From: Aquilaria yunnanensis
Lineage: Eukaryota > Streptophyta > Magnoliopsida > Malvales > Thymelaeaceae
Direction of reading: 5' to 3'
DNA length: 64,000 nt
Assembly: GCA_039654915.1 (NCBI GenBank)
Contig: CM077594.1
Coordinates: 34,755,001 to 34,819,000 of the forward strand
Positions within the stretch are counted from its first letter, which is position 1. Every line of letters begins with the position of its first letter. The notes below the pieces were generated by a model, which did not search any database, was not told the origin of the DNA, and worked only from the letters and a program-made list of their open reading frames with translations. Both the position numbers and the translations under genes were made by a program. Shown in pieces: positions 46,138 through 57,735 of this stretch.

Positions 46138-48543
46138 TAACACGATCCCCCGTGCCCCTGCCCGGGATACCCTGTGAGCGTATGTCTCACGGTGGATTGT
46201 AATTGGCTAGCTGAGTATGTGTGCGGATTAAATCCGATGCTACTAGTTGATTAACCTAAAAATGCAATGTGTATGCTCTTATGCTTTGACTTGGTTTATT
46301 AAAACCATAAAAGATTAAAACAAGAACTAGGCCGAGTAATTTCTGCACAAATATATACAAACTACCAAAGCATATCAAAATCAACAATTTGCGTGGTTAA
46401 CTACACATAAACAACTCGTGAAAGCATTCATACAATGAAGTAACTAATGCTCTCACCCAAGAACAATCCTGAGTCAAGGACTCTTTATAACATAGATTAT
46501 CGAGGCAAAAGAAAGTACCGTATCTAAATACAAGACTTTGCTGAGATCTCTTTACCCTAGCTCCCACTTTGGACACCTGTACGAGTGGTGAGTCTCACAA
46601 GTCCTCTGCCAAGTGCTACTAGGCTCTGCAGCCAAAGGAAGAAACTAGTTAGTACTGCAACCTAACCAACAAACCAACTGAGCACTTAGGAGGCAAACTA
46701 GAAAATCAAGGTTTCTCAACTACCTTACCTTTACACACCAAAAAGGTACTACCGCGATAATCCTCAGCGATTATCCGGTCTAGCTACTCCAGGCTCTGCA
46801 TAACAAACAGGGAGTGAGAATTCAATAATTCTCAGTAAGGGGTCTTCCAAGTACCTGCAAGAAAAACCTAGGACTCTGGCTGCGAGCTCACACAGCATGA
46901 GGGTACTAGTATATATGCATATAACCAGGTCCGTAGACCTCTCCTCAAGTAGTCCTCCTTACCAGGCCAAGCGCAACCATTTAGCAACCTGGCACTCGGC
47001 CCAAGGGCGAACCTTAGCAAGCCACAAACAATCATAAGACCTCTCACCTAGTTGTTATGCAGGGGAATTATGGTGGGACTTTGTAGACTAGGCCGCAGGG
47101 CCTCGTTGATGTAGACTAGATGAACAAGGTTTCACCTCGTGGCCTCGAGGCTACGGCACGGCTAGGCCGACGAGGGTTCTAAACCTCTCACCTGAACTAG
47201 TGGTAGCTAATTATGTTCAAATGCAACATAGTTTCCTTAAAAACTTGCCTCCACTTCGAGTTAATATAAATCTAAAATTGGGACAATTTAAGTGTTTTGA
47301 AAACATTGAGCTGATCATACTCCCTCTTAGCTTCGAGTGGAATCTTGAATCACCTCAATCGGACACCCGAGCGAAAAGTTATGATGAAAACAAAATTGGG
47401 TGTCGGATGCTGTCTCGGCGACGCGTCGCCACAGTTGTCGACGTTCTGAGACAGTTTCATTGGATTGGCGACGCGTCGCTGGTTTCGACCTGAAATTGGC
47501 GACGCATCTCCAATCTACAGAAATGCAAAATTGGCACGTTTTACTGCTATGAACTTTGGCAACCAATTACACATATCAAATATGCATAGAAAGCTACCAA
47601 ATTTCATACCCACAAAGTACATGTTGCAAGGAACATAACCAACTGTCAAAAGCTAAGCTATGATGTATCGTAACATCAAACAATTCCTGTCAATCCCGCT
47701 AGTCCACCATAATTCACCAAAATGTTTCCTTAATGCCTTAGCTAAAACCACTCGAATTTCTGAAGCAAATCCAAGCTAATGGCATTCCATGAACTTAAAA
47801 ACACAACTCCCTTACCTTAACTCCAAGAACCAAGCAAGAATCAAGCTCCTCCTCCCTCAAATAGGCTCCCAAAGTTCTACACAATTCCAAACCAAAAACA
47901 AAGCTCTAAACATCAAATTCTTGGCTCCTAACCAAAACCCAAGCTTCCAATCGACCAAATACCAAGAATTCAATCAAGAACACAACTCTTACCTCGTTCA
48001 AAAATAGGGGATGGAGAAAAATGCCTCTCCAAGCCTCAAAAACATGAATTCAAGGTTGAAAATGCATCCTCCAAGCATATACACCCTTAATTGCACCTCT
48101 TGACACCAAGATCACTTGATTCCAAGTTCAATTTGAGAGAGAAATGACTGAGGGAAGCTTAAGAACGTGTTAATGGCAGCTTCTCCTCCTCTTTCCCTTC
48201 TTAAACCCTCACTTAACACCAAGATCACCAAGGTTTCAAGTTAAGTGCAATTAGGTCCCCCATCTTTGTAACTTAACAGTTCTTGATTCAATTCTTGTCT
48301 ATTTGTCAAGTTTGAGTTATAGTTAAGAGTTAAGTTCTAAAAATTCATTTTAAAACACTCGGGACTTGTCCTGGCTACTCAAGGTGCAAAATTACCATTT
48401 TTCCCCTGAACTTAGTTCAGAGCTTTATTCTTGTCGGAACTTAGTGAACTTCGGAAAACTCCTTTATTCTTGCTAAGTAAACTTAAATTAAACTTCTAAA
48501 CTTAATTCAAAACTCTTTACCTTCCTCAAGAAGGGTCATAACA
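46138..48543 (-). repeat. G1 5' LTR
   Basis: The mate of 39117-41514. CpG palindromes GGCGACGCGTCGCC at 47417-47430, GGCGACGCGTCGCT at 47467-47480 and GGCGACGCATCTCC at 47499-47512. The inner end reads TAACACG instead of TGACACG, so the terminal CA has become TA on the sense strand. A 130-bp leader with the primer-binding site (46008-46137) separates it from gag. Confidence 0.95.
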
Positions 48544-49677
48544 GGACCGACCCACCATGAGAACACTTCATGGATCGTTATATGAGTGTCATAAGTGATT
48601 ATCATAGTGATCATGGTATATGTAGTCCTTCGACCTAAGATCATCAAGGTTCCCTACATGTGAGTCACATACTTTGATACTTTTCTTTGTTGCTCGTAAC
48701 TGAGTGAACTTGAAGGAGGTCATTGGGTATGTCACATATCATGCGGAGGGATTTGTATGATCAAGATGGGATTTGTCCCTCCTATGTAACGGGAGTGATA
48801 TCTTTGGGCCCCTTGATAGAGTGAGACTTAGAAAATGCATGGCGATGCTCCGATGAGTTGATATATGATATCAATGTCGTCAGTTTAAGTTGGTCTACTC
48901 GGTAATCAAGAAACCGAAGATTGGGCTATACGAGAGTGACACATTCCATGTCTCGTGCTTAGTCTTGATATCTTGGACAAAGGGACAATGGCATATATCA
49001 GTGATCATCATAAAGGTTTAGTCGATTCACCGACAATCTTGTCACTTGGGTAGCAATGATGTGTTGCTAGACACCGCTCATTGCTTATGATCATAAATGT
49101 GATTTATGATCATTGCCAACATGGCAAAAGCCTATTGGGTCGCACACATAGAGCTATTTGGATCATTAGAGTGCATGGGCTAATTATTTGGGTTTTGGTT
49201 TCACTTTAATTTCGTATTAATAATGGGCCAAGGAGTTGAGCCATTATTAAGCCCGAAATTAAATCCTAATTGGATTAGGGCTTTGAAACCCATTGGGCTT
49301 GGAAGTTGAGTCTCACTATAAATACAACTTTTAAGTGAGAAATTCGCAGGTCTCCTTGCCCTAGCCTCCTAAAAGGACAGCCGCACTCTTCTCTTGCAAT
49401 TCCTTGGAGGACACAAGCTAGCACTGCGACCGCAAGAGAAACGCATCTGCCGGGACGTGGTGGAAGCGTGGTGATCCCGAGAGGCTCGTGTGGATACCAT
49501 AGAGAGCCTGAACAAGTCAACTGTTCAGGTTTTGTGATTCGACTCTACAGTTGAGTGAGAGATCTCAACCGAAAATTAGGTATGAAATTTTCGAACACCC
49601 GGTTTACCCCGTTTCACTTGGATCCTGGAGGGTTTTGGTTTAATTCCCCTGCGCTGTTTGGCTCCCGAAACCCAACA

Positions 49678-51140
49678 CCATGAGCTTTTGCGCGACATTC
49701 AACGTTCTGTTATGGCTGAAATGACACAACAGATAGACCGAAGGTGGCCGCAACAAGCTCAAGCCCAAAGGCCTCATTCGCCAGCACACCCTCGGGAAAA
49801 AAGCCCCAAACTAACTCATCGTAGTTCGGGATCCGGAGACCCACGGAAGGAGTCTTCAACAGAAAGCATGCCCCTCGGGGCACGGCTCGCGGGACAAGTG
49901 CGGTCAAGGTGACCCAAAATCACAGACAGGACGAGCCAGTCACCTGAGGCGAGGTCCCCATCCCCTCAACGCCGAACTCGCTCCCCGAAGAGGCACCGAC
50001 AATCCCCCCTGCCAGAAGAAGAACCTAGTGCCACGGCCCTTATGGAGAAAATGTTGGCAAGGTTGGATAGGGTGGAGAAACAGGTGGCCCTTAAACCCGT
50101 CTCGGCTAGGTTGTCTGGGATCTTTTGTGGGGACGAGTCCCCATTCACCCAAAATGTCGTTGAGGCAGCCATGCCAAGTGATTTCAGAGTACCTCGGCTG
50201 GAAACTTATGATGGCCGAACTGATCCACAGGCCCATCTGACCAAGTACAGACACAACATGATGATGCACGGTGCCGACGATGCTACCTTGTGCAAATGCT
50301 TCGAGGTCACTCTCAGTGGGCCGGCAACAGCCTGGTATAATTCATTGGCCCCAGGAACCATCACGGACTTCCAGGAGTTGTCCACAGCCTTCACGCAGCA
50401 GTTTATCGGAAGTCGGCCAACGGTGAAGATGTCTGTTCAGATGTTCGACATAGCGCAAAGAATTGGAGAGACCATACGCGACTATGTCAAAAGGTTCAAC
50501 AGGGAAGCTTTGAGCGTCCCGGACTTCCGGCCCGAAATATGCATCCTCGCCATGACACGGGGCCTTCGGAGGGACTCACAGCTGTTTTACGAGTTCTCTA
50601 AGGACCCCCCGGACACCCTTGGTGAATTTTACCGACGGGCCGAACAGCACATGACAGCCGAAGAACTAAGAATGGGCGGACCGAAGTTCGATCACGCCTG
50701 GGCCGAAGGGTCTACCCAGCAAAATCGGTATCATACCAAACAGGCAGGCTGACCTCGGAAGACGCGAGGAAGGAAACTCCCAATTTTCACACCCCTGAAT
50801 ACCACACGGACAAACATCCTTATGACGATGGAAAGGCAAGGGATGCAGGTTCAGTGGCCACGGGCCATGACCGCTGACAACAGAAAGAATATGAAGAAGT
50901 TCTGCCAGTTTCATCGCGACCACGGTCACGACACCGAAGACTGCTTCCAATTGAAGAAGTATATAGAGTCGCTGATAAAACAGGGCCAACTTCGGCGTTA
51001 TCTGCGCATGCCTTCCCCAAAAGGGAGAAAAGAGGAGGAAGGAAAGGCAGAAGATGAGGACTACGACTCCGACAGGCAGAGAAACCGAAGTCCGAAAAGG
51101 TGCCCCCCACCTCAGCGGGAATCATACAGACAATAACGAC
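49678..51140 (+). pseudogene. T2 gag, main part
   Basis: It resumes after S3 with DIQRSVMAEMTQQIDRRW, one small frameshift from the N-terminal piece. Capsid domain 50042-50752: RVPRLETYDGRTDPQAHL, TAWYNSLAPGTITDF and EFYRRAEQHMTAEELRM. The zinc knuckle FCQFHRDHGHDTEDC lies in 50822-51136. Stops follow VRSR (about 49910) and KQAG (about 50750), and a shift near 51110 leads to the protease frame. Sequence is close to T1 throughout. Confidence 0.9.
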
Positions 51141-51942
51141 GGGACTCCCATCCTCGGAAAGAAAGAGGAAGGCCAGAGAAATAGTAGTCATGGAGTATCA
51201 AAATCCAACAAAAAAACTGGCCCGAAAGGATGGTTCCGCCGTCATTTTCCCCCATGACGACCCATTGTTGATCATGGTGAGAATAGGAAACTGGGACGTC
51301 AAAAGAGTGCTGCTTGATGACGAATCAAATGCCGACGTCCTGTTTTCACACTTACTACCGAGGTTGGGTGTATCTAGTAGCGACCTCAAGCCCGTTACCT
51401 AGCCTACCTTCGGGGTAGGCCAGGCCGAGCTGCCCATCCTCGGTTGGATTGATCTCCCGTTGATGCTGAAAGGGACTTCGCTGATGGGGACAGAAGAGTT
51501 GTACGCCTCTACAATGGCAAGGTTCATCGTTATGGATGTCCATTCATCGTACAACGCCATCCTTGGAAGAGAGACACAGGGAAACCTGCACATTCACCAT
51601 GATGTCAAGTACTTAACTGTCACTTTCGCCGCCAAGGATGGAGGTGCAGAAATCTTCATAGATCAAGGCGAAGTAAGGAAGGTGTTCGTCAAAACACGAA
51701 AGGCTCCAGCAAACAACTCCGCACAAGCTGTGGAAGCAAAAGCACCGAAAAAGGGCGAGGCAGAGAGTCCCGTGAAGGCAGAAACAGAAACAGTAGAACT
51801 TGTCACAGGTCAATCCACCAGAATAGGGAAGAGCTTGGTCGAAGGTGACAAGAAAAAACTTGTATCCTTTCTACTGGAAAATAAAGATCTCTTTGCCTAC
51901 TCGCCGAAAGATATGCCAGGGGTGAACCCTGGCGTAATATAG
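51100..51942 (+). pseudogene. T2 protease-like region and start of RT frame
   Basis: 51100-51402 holds VRIGNWDVKRVLLDDESNADVLF. The D-x-G-S motif of T1 (LLDHGSNADVLF) is D-D-E-S here, so the catalytic Gly is lost. TAG at 51400-51402 replaces TCG of T1. 51460-51942 continues with RFIVMDVHSSYNAILGR and stops at TAG 51940-51942, where T1 has CAG (22125-22127), a C-to-T change. Confidence 0.88.
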
Positions 51943-53160
51943 CATAGCCTCAAAGTAAGTCTGGAAGCAAAGCCTGTCCGGCAAAAGAAATGAGGCTTCT
52001 CAGCCCATAAAAATAACTTCATCAAAACCGAAGTCTAGCGCCTGTTAGACGCTGGTGTCATCAGGGAGGTCAAATACCCCGAATGGTTGAGCAACGTGGT
52101 TATCGCCACTAAATAAGGAAGCAGTAAACTCCGGATGTGCATCGACTTCAGAAACTTGAATGATGCTAGCCCAAAAGACTCATACCCTCTCCCACCGATA
52201 GACCAATTGATAGATTCAACTGCCGAATACGGGCTCCTAAGTTTCTTAGACGCCTTTAGCAGCTATCATCAAATAAGGATGAACCCCGAAGATGAAGAAA
52301 GAACCGCCTTCATCACCGAGGGAGGAATATACTGCTACGTCAGAATGCCCTTCAGGCTTAAAAATGCAGTAGCCACCTACCAGAGGTTGATGAGCAAGGT
52401 CTTTAACGACCAAATAGGGAGAGACATGGAAGTGTATGTTGACGATAAGATAGTCAAAAGCAAGCTGCCTGACGACCACATCGCAAACCTAAAGGAAACC
52501 TTCCACAAGCTCAGAACCTTCGGGATCCGTCTCAGTCCCGAAAAGTGCATCTTCGGAGTGACCTCGGGAAAATTCCTTGGCTACATGGTATCAGAAAGAG
52601 GCATTGATGCTAACCCAGAAAAAATCAAGGCCCTACTCGAGTTACGAACTCCTGCCACAATAAAAGATGTGCAGAGACTCACTGGAAGGATAACCTCCCT
52701 CAGCAGGTTTATTTCCAGATACGGAGATCGGTGTCGGCCATTCTTCAAAGTCCTCCCAAAGGCAGCAAAAAAGGAGGACAGCCTTGGAGGTGATGACCAT
52801 CCTTGGGGTGAAGATTGCCAAAAGGCCTGGGAAGAACTGAAAATCTACTTGGCCAGCCTGCCTACTTTACGACAACCTCACGAAGGAGAGCCGCTCGTAC
52901 TATACCTCGCTGTCACAGAAAAAGCTGTGAGTTCGGTCCTTGTAAAAGAAGAGGGGCCAAAGCAATGGCCGGTCTATTATGTCAGCAAATCCCTGCATGG
53001 CGCCGAAATCAGGTATCCTTTGTTGCAAAAAGCTATATATGCCTTGGTGCTGGCAGGAAGAAGGCTACAACCATACTTTCAGGCTCACCCCGTCATCATC
53101 CGAAGTAGTCTACCACTACGGGACGTCATGAGGAAGGTGGATCATTTCGGAAGGCTCTGA
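51943..53160 (+). pseudogene. T2 reverse transcriptase and degenerate RNase H
   Basis: 51943-52134 holds the RT N-terminus with stops at about 51990, 52036-52038 (TAG against CAG in T1) and 52113. From 52135 the frame is open for 341 codons: MCIDFRNLNDASPKDSYPLP, SFLDAFSSYHQIRMNPEDE, MPFRLKNAVATYQRLMSKVF, the active site YVDDKIVKS (Met of T1 changed to Lys), LTGRITSLSRFISRYGDRC, and the Ty3-type RNase H with VYYVSKSLHGAEIRYP. It ends in a TGA at 53158-53160. Confidence 0.9.
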
Positions 53161-53307
53161 AAGTGGTGTATAGAGCTTGGCGAACACAACATCGCATATG
53201 AACCTCGAAAAGCCATAAAAGCTCAAGCACTGGCAGACTTTATCGCCGAAGTACCCACCACTGAGGACAGCCATCCGGATCCTGGCGAAGGTGATCCCGA
53301 ATGGACT

Positions 53308-54975
53308 TTGCATGTTGACGGAGCCTCGGGGTCCGAACACCAGGGAGCTGGCGTGATCATCAGGGGCCCCGAAGGCCTAGAGGTAATGAAGGCCATCAAG
53401 TTCAGCTTTAACGTCACCAACAATGTGGCTGAGTATGAAGCCCTCATAGCAGGATTACGCCTAGCGAGGAGAATTGGCGTGCGAAATCTAAAAGCCCCCA
53501 GCGATTCCCATCTAGTAGTTCGGCAAACGGCAGGAGACTATGGGGCAAAGGACCCGACCTTGGCAAAATACCATGAACTGGTCGCAAAACTCATTCGGGG
53601 GTTCGATACCGTGCGAATCAAAAATGTGCCTCGACGTGATAATACCGAGGCAGACTGCTTGGCAAAATCAAAAGTATACATCAAGGTGCTAGGTCAGCCG
53701 AGCATCACAGTGCTGAGAATATCAACTTCGGGAAAAGGCTGGAAAGACCCGATAAAGAGATACCTCGAGGACAATACACTGCCTGAAGACCCCAGTGAAG
53801 CTGCCAGAATCCGAAGACGCTCCGGCCGATTCTTCCTAATTGGTGAAGAATTGTATCAGCAGGGATATGCAAACCCACTACAGACGTGTGTCGGCGAAGA
53901 GGATACTGAAATGATCCTCGAAGAAGTACACGAAGGTGCTTGTGGTTCGAACATCGGAACCGATGCCCTTGCAGCAGGAATACTTCGCCAAGGATACTTC
54001 TGGCCTACCCTGAGAAAGGACGCAAGGCAGTTCGTCCAAAAATGTGGTAGTTGCCAGAGACACGCAAATATCCAGAGGACACCCTCGGAAATGGTGACTT
54101 CGGCTGATTATCCCTGGCCCTTCGCAGTCTGGGGCATTGATCTCATTGGGCCGCTCCCAACAGCCCCTAGAGGCATAAAATTCTGCGTTGTAACAGTAGA
54201 CTATTTCTCTAAATGGGTTGAGGCAGAACCACTACCGACTATCTCGGCAAAAGAAATGCAGAAGTTCGTGTGGAAGAACATCGTATGCAGATTTGGCATA
54301 CCGAGGGTGCTAGTAGCTGACAATGGATCCCAGTTCATAGACAAAGGATTCCAGGAATTTATCAGCGACCTCGGAACAAAGATGCACTTCGCCCCAGTAG
54401 CTCACCCCCAAAGCAATGGGCAGGTAGAAGTATCTAATAGGACCATGAAAGATGGTCTGAAAAAGAGACTGGGGGAAGCAAAAGGGAAATGGCCAGGAGA
54501 ACTCCAAAGCGTATTATGGAGCTACCGAACAACACCCCGAAGAGCCACAGGGGAAACGCCTTTTTCGCTAGTCTTCGGTACAGAGGCCATCATCCCAATC
54601 GAGGTAGTACGACCATCAGTACGGGTGCAAGTGTTCGATGAAAGTGGAAAGGACCTCGGCCTAAGAACAAAGCTTGACCCCATCGGCGAACACAGAGAAA
54701 TAGCCAAGCTGAGAAGAAAAGCATTTCAGCAAAGAGTGGCCACGACCATAAATTTACGAGCCAGGCCAAAAGGGATCAAGAAGGGAGACCTCGTTCTCTG
54801 GAAGGCTGACTTCGCACCCAGAAGGCCATCCCACGGAGTACTTCGTGCAAATTGGGAAGAACCTTATTTGGTTCTCGCCGAAGTACGAAAAGGCGTGTAC
54901 AGACTCGGCGACGCCGATGGCATAGAATTAAAAAATACTTGGCATTCAGATGCCTTGAAAAAATTCTATGCTTAA
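53308..54975 (+). CDS. T2 archaeal-type RNase H plus integrase, open for 555 codons
   Basis: Residues 1-120 are the second RNase H with HVDGASGSEHQGAGVIIRG, AEYEALIAGLRLAR, SDSHLVV and NTEADCLAK (four acidic residues kept). About 206-250 is the integrase finger, with VHEGACGSNIG where T1 has GSHIG, so the second zinc His is now Asn; the pair CGSCQRH is kept. The core has GIDLIGPL (D about 277), LVADNGSQF (D about 338) and NGQVEVSNRT (E about 374). The C-terminus has the GPY-like region NWEEPYLVLAEVRKGVYRL. The frame is uninterrupted but is only the C-terminal part of a broken polyprotein. The start residue is arbitrary, because the domain continues upstream. Confidence 0.9.
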   Translation: MHVDGASGSEHQGAGVIIRGPEGLEVMKAIKFSFNVTNNVAEYEALIAGLRLARRIGVRNLKAPSDSHLVVRQTAGDYGAKDPTLAKYHELVAKLIRGFDTVRIKNVPRRDNTEADCLAKSKVYIKVLGQPSITVLRISTSGKGWKDPIKRYLEDNTLPEDPSEAARIRRRSGRFFLIGEELYQQGYANPLQTCVGEEDTEMILEEVHEGACGSNIGTDALAAGILRQGYFWPTLRKDARQFVQKCGSCQRHANIQRTPSEMVTSADYPWPFAVWGIDLIGPLPTAPRGIKFCVVTVDYFSKWVEAEPLPTISAKEMQKFVWKNIVCRFGIPRVLVADNGSQFIDKGFQEFISDLGTKMHFAPVAHPQSNGQVEVSNRTMKDGLKKRLGEAKGKWPGELQSVLWSYRTTPRRATGETPFSLVFGTEAIIPIEVVRPSVRVQVFDESGKDLGLRTKLDPIGEHREIAKLRRKAFQQRVATTINLRARPKGIKKGDLVLWKADFAPRRPSHGVLRANWEEPYLVLAEVRKGVYRLGDADGIELKNTWHSDALKKFYA

Positions 54976-55365
54976 GGGTTCATGGAAGAATTGTGTTGTA
55001 CAAATCAGAGAAATATTCTAAGTACAAAAGTTTCTTAGAGAAATTTTTGAAGTACAAAACCAGAATTCTGCGAAGGTGCTCACCCAAAAAAGCGCAGACG
55101 ATTTCCCGAAGTCCCTTGAGCAATCATGTTCTAGAAAAATGGGAAATAACGAGCCGCGCAAAGATACTCGCCATGACAAATGCAGGTGCCGTTTCCTAAA
55201 GTCTTTTTAGTGAATGTGTTCGGGACAAAGGGAAATGAAAAAACTTGCAAAAAGACTTAGCCAAAAAAATCTTCATTAAAGATAAACTGGCTTACAAAGG
55301 TTAAGTGCCCGAAGAAGAAGTACAAAAAAATGAAGAAGAAAAAAGGAAAAGGACCCTAAAATAGC
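54976..55365 (+). repeat. T2 3' non-coding region with two tandem units
   Basis: Units of the CCGAAGTCCCTTGAGC type begin at about 55097 and 55194, against six in T1. The rest is A-rich. The antisense gene ends at 55366. Confidence 0.8.
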
Positions 55366-57735
55366 CTAAGAGTTCTCGGCGTCCTGAGAGCCACCAGCTT
55401 CTGTGCCCTTTTCCAACACTTTTGGCGCTGGAATTAAGGAAGGCAGGTTCAGGTGCTCGATCTTCGACCAGGACCACCGAGGCCCATCTGGAGTGTTCAA
55501 AGCTTCCAAAAAAGAGAGGTCCAGATCTGGGAACCTCTGATGGTCTTGGTGCCGAGCAAGGCAAAAGCCGTCCTGGAAGGCGACCTTGGTGATTTGGTCA
55601 GATTTATCTTTCTCGACCTCAAGGTCCTCGAGCTCGTCCTTCAGATCCGCAACCTCCTTCTTCAGCGCCTTTATCCTCTTCTTCTTCTTAGGCTCCTTCT
55701 TCAAGGAATTGACCTCGGCGTGAAGCGCATTCTTCTCAATCAGCAACGTCGCCAGGAGTTCTTCAGACTCCGTTTTTGACTTTAGAAGCGCTTCGTTGGC
55801 CGAAAGCAGTCCCGCCCCCTCAGAGCCGAGGTCGGAAATCTTCTTGGAGGAGTCCCTCAAAATCTCCTCTTTTTCCGCCAGAAGGGCGGCAACCTTCTTC
55901 TCCGCAGCAGCAGCCAGCTGCAGGTTCTTGACGGCCAGTTCAGAACACATGGCCTTCGATTTCTCTAAAGTCTCTAAGGCCGAGTTTCGGAACTGCGTCT
56001 GCTTGGCCACCCGAACTCTGAGGTAGCCAGCGTATGCCATCAGCTGCAAAAAGATGAAGGCAATTAGAAAAAATTCTTCAAGGGCAAACCAGCATACCTG
56101 ATCAGCGTGCTCGGTAACCATCGCTGCAAAGGTGTCATCGCCCGGATGAGTCGCCGCAATAGCCCTAAAGGAGGCCTCAGTAAGCACCCCCTTCGTGATC
56201 TCCTTAGCCATTTGGGGACAGTCTCCGGAGAACAAATTCATGTCCTCCGTAAACGTCCAAAAAGGCTCCTTCGGGATCTTCCCTTTCGGGACTTTGGGAT
56301 CACGGGGAGCTCGCTTCTAGGCGTGATCAGCGGCCCAACTTGGAGTAAGTGACTCCTTTGCATGGCAAAATGAGCAGCTGGTGAGAACAAAAAGAACTTT
56401 GAAAATAAAAGCATTACACTTCGGCGGAAAAAGCAAACCTGGCGGCACCTCGACGACGTCATCGTCAGAAGCCGGGGCCTCCTCGGTAGAGATATCCTTA
56501 CCCTTACATTTTCGCCGCTCCTCGGCAGAGGGAGCCTCCACCACGGCATCCAAAAGAGCCTGCAACGGAGTGGGGCTCTGAGGAGGGACGTCAGCCGAAA
56601 AGACGTCGGCAGCAACCTCGGAAGGCGGAATGGCAGCGACCTCGGGCTCTCCACTTTCCTCCTCAATACTTTCCAAAGGGGGAGGAAGAATAGTCTTCTT
56701 CGCCCGTTTGGCCGAAGGTCCAGCACCAGTGGTTTTACGCCTTCGGGAAGCCGCCTTCTTCGTCTGCTCGCCCTTCTCTACTTGGCTGGTGAAGAGGGAC
56801 TTGTAGAAGGCAGCAGTGCCGTCGCCCATCTCTGAGAAAGAAAGAAAGCATCAGCGTAAGTCCGAGATGAAAGCTATAACAACGGGAGTTAGAGATAACT
56901 TACTCTCATAAAAAGTTTCATAAGAAACTTCCTCCCGAAGGAGCTGCACCAACCAGGAATCCTTCCCGGCGATAGAAGGAGCTTGCATCTTGAGGTCCGT
57001 CTTGTGCTCCTTCACTACCCCTAACTCCCGAAGAACCTCTTCGGTCATCAACCTCCAATTGATTGGGAAGGGGTAGAGAGAGCGCGAAGGGACCTCGGGA
57101 CCCCAGTCTGAGACAGCACGGATACGGCAGTCGAAGTCCTTAAAGATAGAAGCCAACTCCGGAGTTAGCAGTATCCTCGAATCCACGACGTCCATCTCCA
57201 GCTTTCCCTGAGCCCATTTGGTCGGAACATGCGACCAGGCCTCCTCTATCTTCAGAAAGAAAAATTTTTGTTGCCACCCTCGCCAGCTGTCCTTGGTGGC
57301 GAAGGTGAACGTGTATTTCTTGCTCCCGGATCCCCGAGGTAGCATGAAGTAAAAGCCACCCTTCGGGATCACAAAGGGCTAGTAGTACTGCATAAAAATA
57401 ATAAAGTGGGGTTCTATCCCGAAGACGCCACACATGCAAATGAAGGCGTTAAAATAGCAGTACGAGTTCGGGGGAAGTTGATTGACGGCAATGCCATGAA
57501 ATTGGCAGAACTCGCAAATCATCTTTGGAGGAGGGTACCGAAGTCCGGCTTTCAGTTGGGCTCGAAAAACGGTAACCTCAATACTACGGTTTGAAAAACA
57601 AAACTGATCAGAATGAGGCAACCTCGTAACGGCATACGAAGGAAGAAAGAACTTTTTCTTCCATCTTGCCAGTTTTTTAGGGGTGGTGCAGCAAAGATGA
57701 GATAAAAGAGGCTGCCAGCTCTCCGGAATAGGCAT
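55366..57735 (-). pseudogene. T2 antisense spliced gene (putative gypsy-type transposon protein family)
   Basis: There are four exons on the minus strand: 57735-56904, 56831-56439, about 56357-56098 and 56043-55366, together about 720 codons. Intron 1 (56903-56832) has a GTAAGT donor and a CAG acceptor and joins in frame. Intron 2 has a good donor at 56438, but its acceptor CAG is CAA here. Intron 3 (56097-56044, 54 bp) has GT-AG ends and is open in frame, so it may be read through. Exon 1 carries CEFCQFHGIAVNQLPPNSYC and DSWRGWQQKFFFLK. Exon 2 has a basic patch (AKRAKKT). Exon 4 is a coiled coil ending QDAENS. Breaks are TAG near 57379-57381 (T1 reads AAG) and TAG just after WAADHA in exon 3. 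Function unknown. Confidence 0.8.

Larger units (their letters stand above)
39117..48543 (-). mobile_element. G1: complete Ty3/gypsy chromovirus inside S3
   Basis: LTRs of about 2.4 kb (39117-41514 and 46138-48543) enclose a 4.6-kb internal region with gag, protease, RT, RNase H, integrase and chromodomain on the minus strand. The primer-binding site TGGTATCAGAGCT (near 46109-46121) matches initiator tRNA-Met. The polypurine tract AGAAGGAGGGGAGAA borders the 3' LTR at 41515. The target duplication is only imperfect (CGACT left, GGACC right). LTRs are very alike (four differences in the first 265 bp or so), so this is among the youngest insertions, yet its genes are broken. Confidence 0.95.
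38828..49677 (+). mobile_element. S3: copia solo LTR (C1 family), split by G1
   Basis: The pieces 38828-39116 and 48544-49677 form one LTR of about 1.42 kb (TGTTAGTGTTGTGCCC to CCCAACA), in plus orientation. The flanks carry the perfect duplication CCATG (38823-38827 and 49678-49682). There is no copia internal sequence, so it is a solo LTR. TATAAATA is at 49317-49324. Confidence 0.93.

Noticed and set aside
52135..54975. Endogenous pararetrovirus (caulimovirid) as the source of the RT-RNase H
   Set aside because: Integrase with an HHCC finger and D-D-E core, LTRs, primer-binding site and target duplications show LTR retrotransposons; no movement or coat protein frame is present.
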